Origin: Serinicoccus marinus DSM 15273
GTDB lineage: Bacteria; Actinomycetota; Actinomycetes; Actinomycetales; Dermatophilaceae
Length of the DNA: 64,000 nucleotides
Assembly (NCBI RefSeq): GCF_008386315.1
Contig: NZ_CP043808.1
Span: 3,038,001-3,102,000 of the forward strand
Direction of reading: 5' to 3'
The notes below the pieces were generated by a model that was not told the origin of the DNA, did no database searches, and saw only the letters and a list, made by a program, of their open reading frames with translations. The translations under genes were made by a program, and so were the position numbers. Shown here piece by piece: positions 62,437 through 64,000 of this stretch. The first letter of the stretch is position 1; every line of letters starts with the position of its first letter.

Positions 62437-62949
62437 CTAGCGCGGCAGGTCGAGCAGCCGCCCCGGGCGTGGCGCGTCCGCGGCCCGGGCCAGCACGTCC
62501 AGGATGCCTCGGGTGTCCCGGTCGGCCGGACCGAGCTCGGCCCGGCTGGTCCACCGGGCCTTGCGCGCCTCGGTCGCGAGCGCCAGGTCCGGCCGCTGGT
62601 CCAGACGCACCCGGAAGACGACGTCCACCCCCTGCTCCACCGGGTCGACCCGCACCGTGACCGGGTCACCGGGGTCGACGTCGAGCCCGACCTCCTCGGC
62701 GACCTCCCGTCGCACCGCGTCCGCCGGATCCTCGGCGCGGCCGAGCAGCCCGCCCGGCAGGCTCCAGCCGCGCCGGTGCGGCTGCCACAGCACGAGGAAC
62801 TCGCCATCGTGCTCGAGGACGCACACAGCGCCGACCGTGTAGCTCGGGGCGACGGTGCGGACCACGGCCCGCTTCACCGGCCCCGGCGTCACCCGGAAGC
62901 CGAGTAGCGCTGCGGTGCTCGCCTTGCGGCGCAGCGTGATCAGGTCCAT
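62437..62949 (-). CDS. NUDIX hydrolase
   Basis: A 170-residue protein. The Nudix box is GGLLGRAEDPADAVRREVAEEVGL (G-x5-E-x7-REV-x-EE-x-GL), complete with its metal-binding glutamates. VGAVCVLEHDGEFLVLWQPHRRGWSLP precedes it as the first strands. The N-terminal 40 residues (MDLITLRRKASTAALLGFRV) form a hydrophobic helix not needed for the fold, possibly a membrane-associating extension. It hydrolyses a nucleoside-diphosphate-linked substrate; identity unknown. Confidence 0.9.
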   Translation of the reverse strand: MDLITLRRKASTAALLGFRVTPGPVKRAVVRTVAPSYTVGAVCVLEHDGEFLVLWQPHRRGWSLPGGLLGRAEDPADAVRREVAEEVGLDVDPGDPVTVRVDPVEQGVDVVFRVRLDQRPDLALATEARKARWTSRAELGPADRDTRGILDVLARAADAPRPGRLLDLPR

Positions 62950-62953
62950 GCGG

Positions 62954-64000
62954 TCAGCCAACCACAGCCGCCGCGGCCGCTCGACCGGCCGCGCGCCCGG
63001 TGAAGAGGCACCCGCCCAGGAAGGTGCCCTCCAGCGACCGGTAGCCGTGCACCCCGCCGCCGCCGAAGCCGGCGACCTCGCCGGCGGCATACAGGCCGGG
63101 GACCGGGTCGCCGCGGTCGTCGAGCGCGCGGGAGTCGAGGTCGGTCTGCACCCCGCCGAGGGTCTTGCGGGTCAGGACGCGCAGCCGCACGGCGACCAGC
63201 GGCCCGTGCCTCGGGTCCAGCAAGCGGTGCGGTGCGGCGGTACGGATGAGCTTGTCGCCCAGCGAGGCCCGTGCCGCACGCACCAGCGCCACCTGCACGT
63301 CCTTGCCGTAGCCGTTGGCGAGCTCGCGGTCGCGCGCCTCGACCAGCGCCCGGACGTCCGCCGGGTCGAGCAGGTCCTCACCGGTCAGCGCGTTCATGCG
63401 CGCGACGAGCTCCTCCACGGTGCTCGCCTCGACGACGTCGGCGCCGTGGTCGACGAAGGCCTGCACCGGCGCCGGCACGTCGGTCGTCACCCTCCCCAGC
63501 ACCTGCCGTACCGAGCGCCCGGTGAGGTCGGGGTTCTGCTCCGACCCGGAGAGCGCATACTCCTTGCCGAGCACGGTCCGGCTCGCCACGAACCAGCTGT
63601 GGTCGTGGTCCGGTGCCGTCCTGCGCAGGTGCGCGAGGGTGCCGAGGGTGTCGAAACCGGGCAGGTAGGGCGCCGGGAGCCGCCGGCCGGTCGCGTCCAG
63701 CCACAGGCTGCTCGGGCCCGGCAGGATCCGGATGCCGTGCCCGGGCCACACCGGCGAGTGGTTGGGTATGCCCTCGACGTAGTGCCACATCCGGTCCCGG
63801 TTGACCAGCCGCGCACTAGCCCCCTCGAGCGGGTCGAGCATCGAGCCGTCGACGTAGGCCGGGACACCGGTCACCACCTCCCGCGGCGCCGGCCCGAGCC
63901 GCTCCGGCCAGAACCGCCTGACCAGGTCGTGGTTCGCCCCGATCCCGCCGGAGGTGACCACGACCGCGCCCGCCACGAGCTCCGCCTCGCCGACGACCTC
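62954..64000 (-). CDS. FAD-binding dehydrogenase, KstD/fumarate-reductase-like (5' end outside window)
   Basis: At least 349 residues, continuing past the right edge. VVVTSGGIGANHDLVRRFWPERLGPAPREVV, WPGHGIRILPGPSSLWLDATGRRLPAPYLPGFDTLG, YALSGSEQNPDL and the C-terminal GDPVPGLYAAGEVAGFGGGGVHGYRSLEGTFLGGCLFTGRAAG belong to the flavoprotein family of 3-ketosteroid-dehydrogenase-like FAD-binding dehydrogenases (PRK12834-type). The N-terminal FAD glycine motif lies outside. Substrate cannot be assigned. It precedes the NUDIX gene on the same strand with a 4-nt gap, so they may be co-transcribed. Confidence 0.82.
   Translation of the reverse strand, partial: EVVGEAELVAGAVVVTSGGIGANHDLVRRFWPERLGPAPREVVTGVPAYVDGSMLDPLEGASARLVNRDRMWHYVEGIPNHSPVWPGHGIRILPGPSSLWLDATGRRLPAPYLPGFDTLGTLAHLRRTAPDHDHSWFVASRTVLGKEYALSGSEQNPDLTGRSVRQVLGRVTTDVPAPVQAFVDHGADVVEASTVEELVARMNALTGEDLLDPADVRALVEARDRELANGYGKDVQVALVRAARASLGDKLIRTAAPHRLLDPRHGPLVAVRLRVLTRKTLGGVQTDLDSRALDDRGDPVPGLYAAGEVAGFGGGGVHGYRSLEGTFLGGCLFTGRAAGRAAAAAVVG

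Overview
This is a GC-rich chromosomal segment of an actinobacterium. Supporting signs are F420-type PPOX oxidoreductase, CGNR zinc-finger, TIGR03086/mycothiol-isomerase-fold and hydroxyurea/aminoglycoside-kinase genes, a WXG/T7SS-style polymorphic toxin, and many genes whose start codon lies 5-8 nt after a TANNNT -10 box (leaderless pattern). A member of the Micrococcales (Intrasporangiaceae/Ornithinimicrobiaceae-like) is my best guess, but that is inference only. No rRNA, tRNA, transposase, phage or CRISPR-cas gene was seen.

Layout. 0-4.9 kb: accessory metabolism and stress genes (quinone oxidoreductase, frameshifted MFS pump, CGNR regulator, MazF-type toxin-antitoxin, GNAT, LysE exporter). 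4.9-10.4 kb: CPA1 antiporter, then a Lrp/AsnC regulator divergent from a three-gene branched-chain 2-oxoacid dehydrogenase operon (E1alpha-E1beta-E2) with 4-nt overlaps. 10.4-13.3 kb: a secreted SGNH plus cell-wall-binding-repeat protein (frameshifted) and an antibiotic kinase. 13.3-24.2 kb: a one-carbon/methylated-osmolyte island (ETF subunits, dimethylglycine/sarcosine dehydrogenase-like flavoprotein, DMSP-demethylase-like GcvT protein, IclR regulator, methylenetetrahydrofolate-reductase-like protein). These share a candidate operator at four promoters, and unrelated small genes lie between them. 24.3-33.2 kb: recC-recB-recD. 33.7-43.9 kb: a dispersed histidine-utilisation cluster (hutI, hutF, an M20 amidohydrolase probably acting as the alternative formylglutamate deformylase, a YjiH transporter, hutU, hutH) interrupted by YbaK, Uma2 and PPOX genes. 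43.9-50.3 kb: a duplicated structured intergenic repeat, glutamine amidotransferase, ASCH protein, reductase, glycogen phosphorylase and a second IclR regulator. 50.3-57.2 kb: a toxin with a C-terminal nuclease domain, with a small helical partner and one YezG-like gene upstream and an array of seven YezG/DUF600-like immunity genes downstream, several duplicated, fused or decayed. 57.3-64 kb: NupC-type transporter, VapBC, quinone oxidoreductase, a methyltransferase remnant, a short lower-GC patch, a lipoprotein, a NUDIX hydrolase and the end of a flavin dehydrogenase.

Two window-wide signals matter most. First, the octamer GGTATGCC/GGCATACC occurs about 90 times on both strands and in all three reading frames, forcing rare codons (Tyr TAT, Ala GCA, Ile ATA), yet is absent from the 5.6 kb immunity island. 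Second, about nine genes carry single-nucleotide frameshifts, mostly in short G/C runs, so some broken genes may be sequencing artefacts rather than true pseudogenes.
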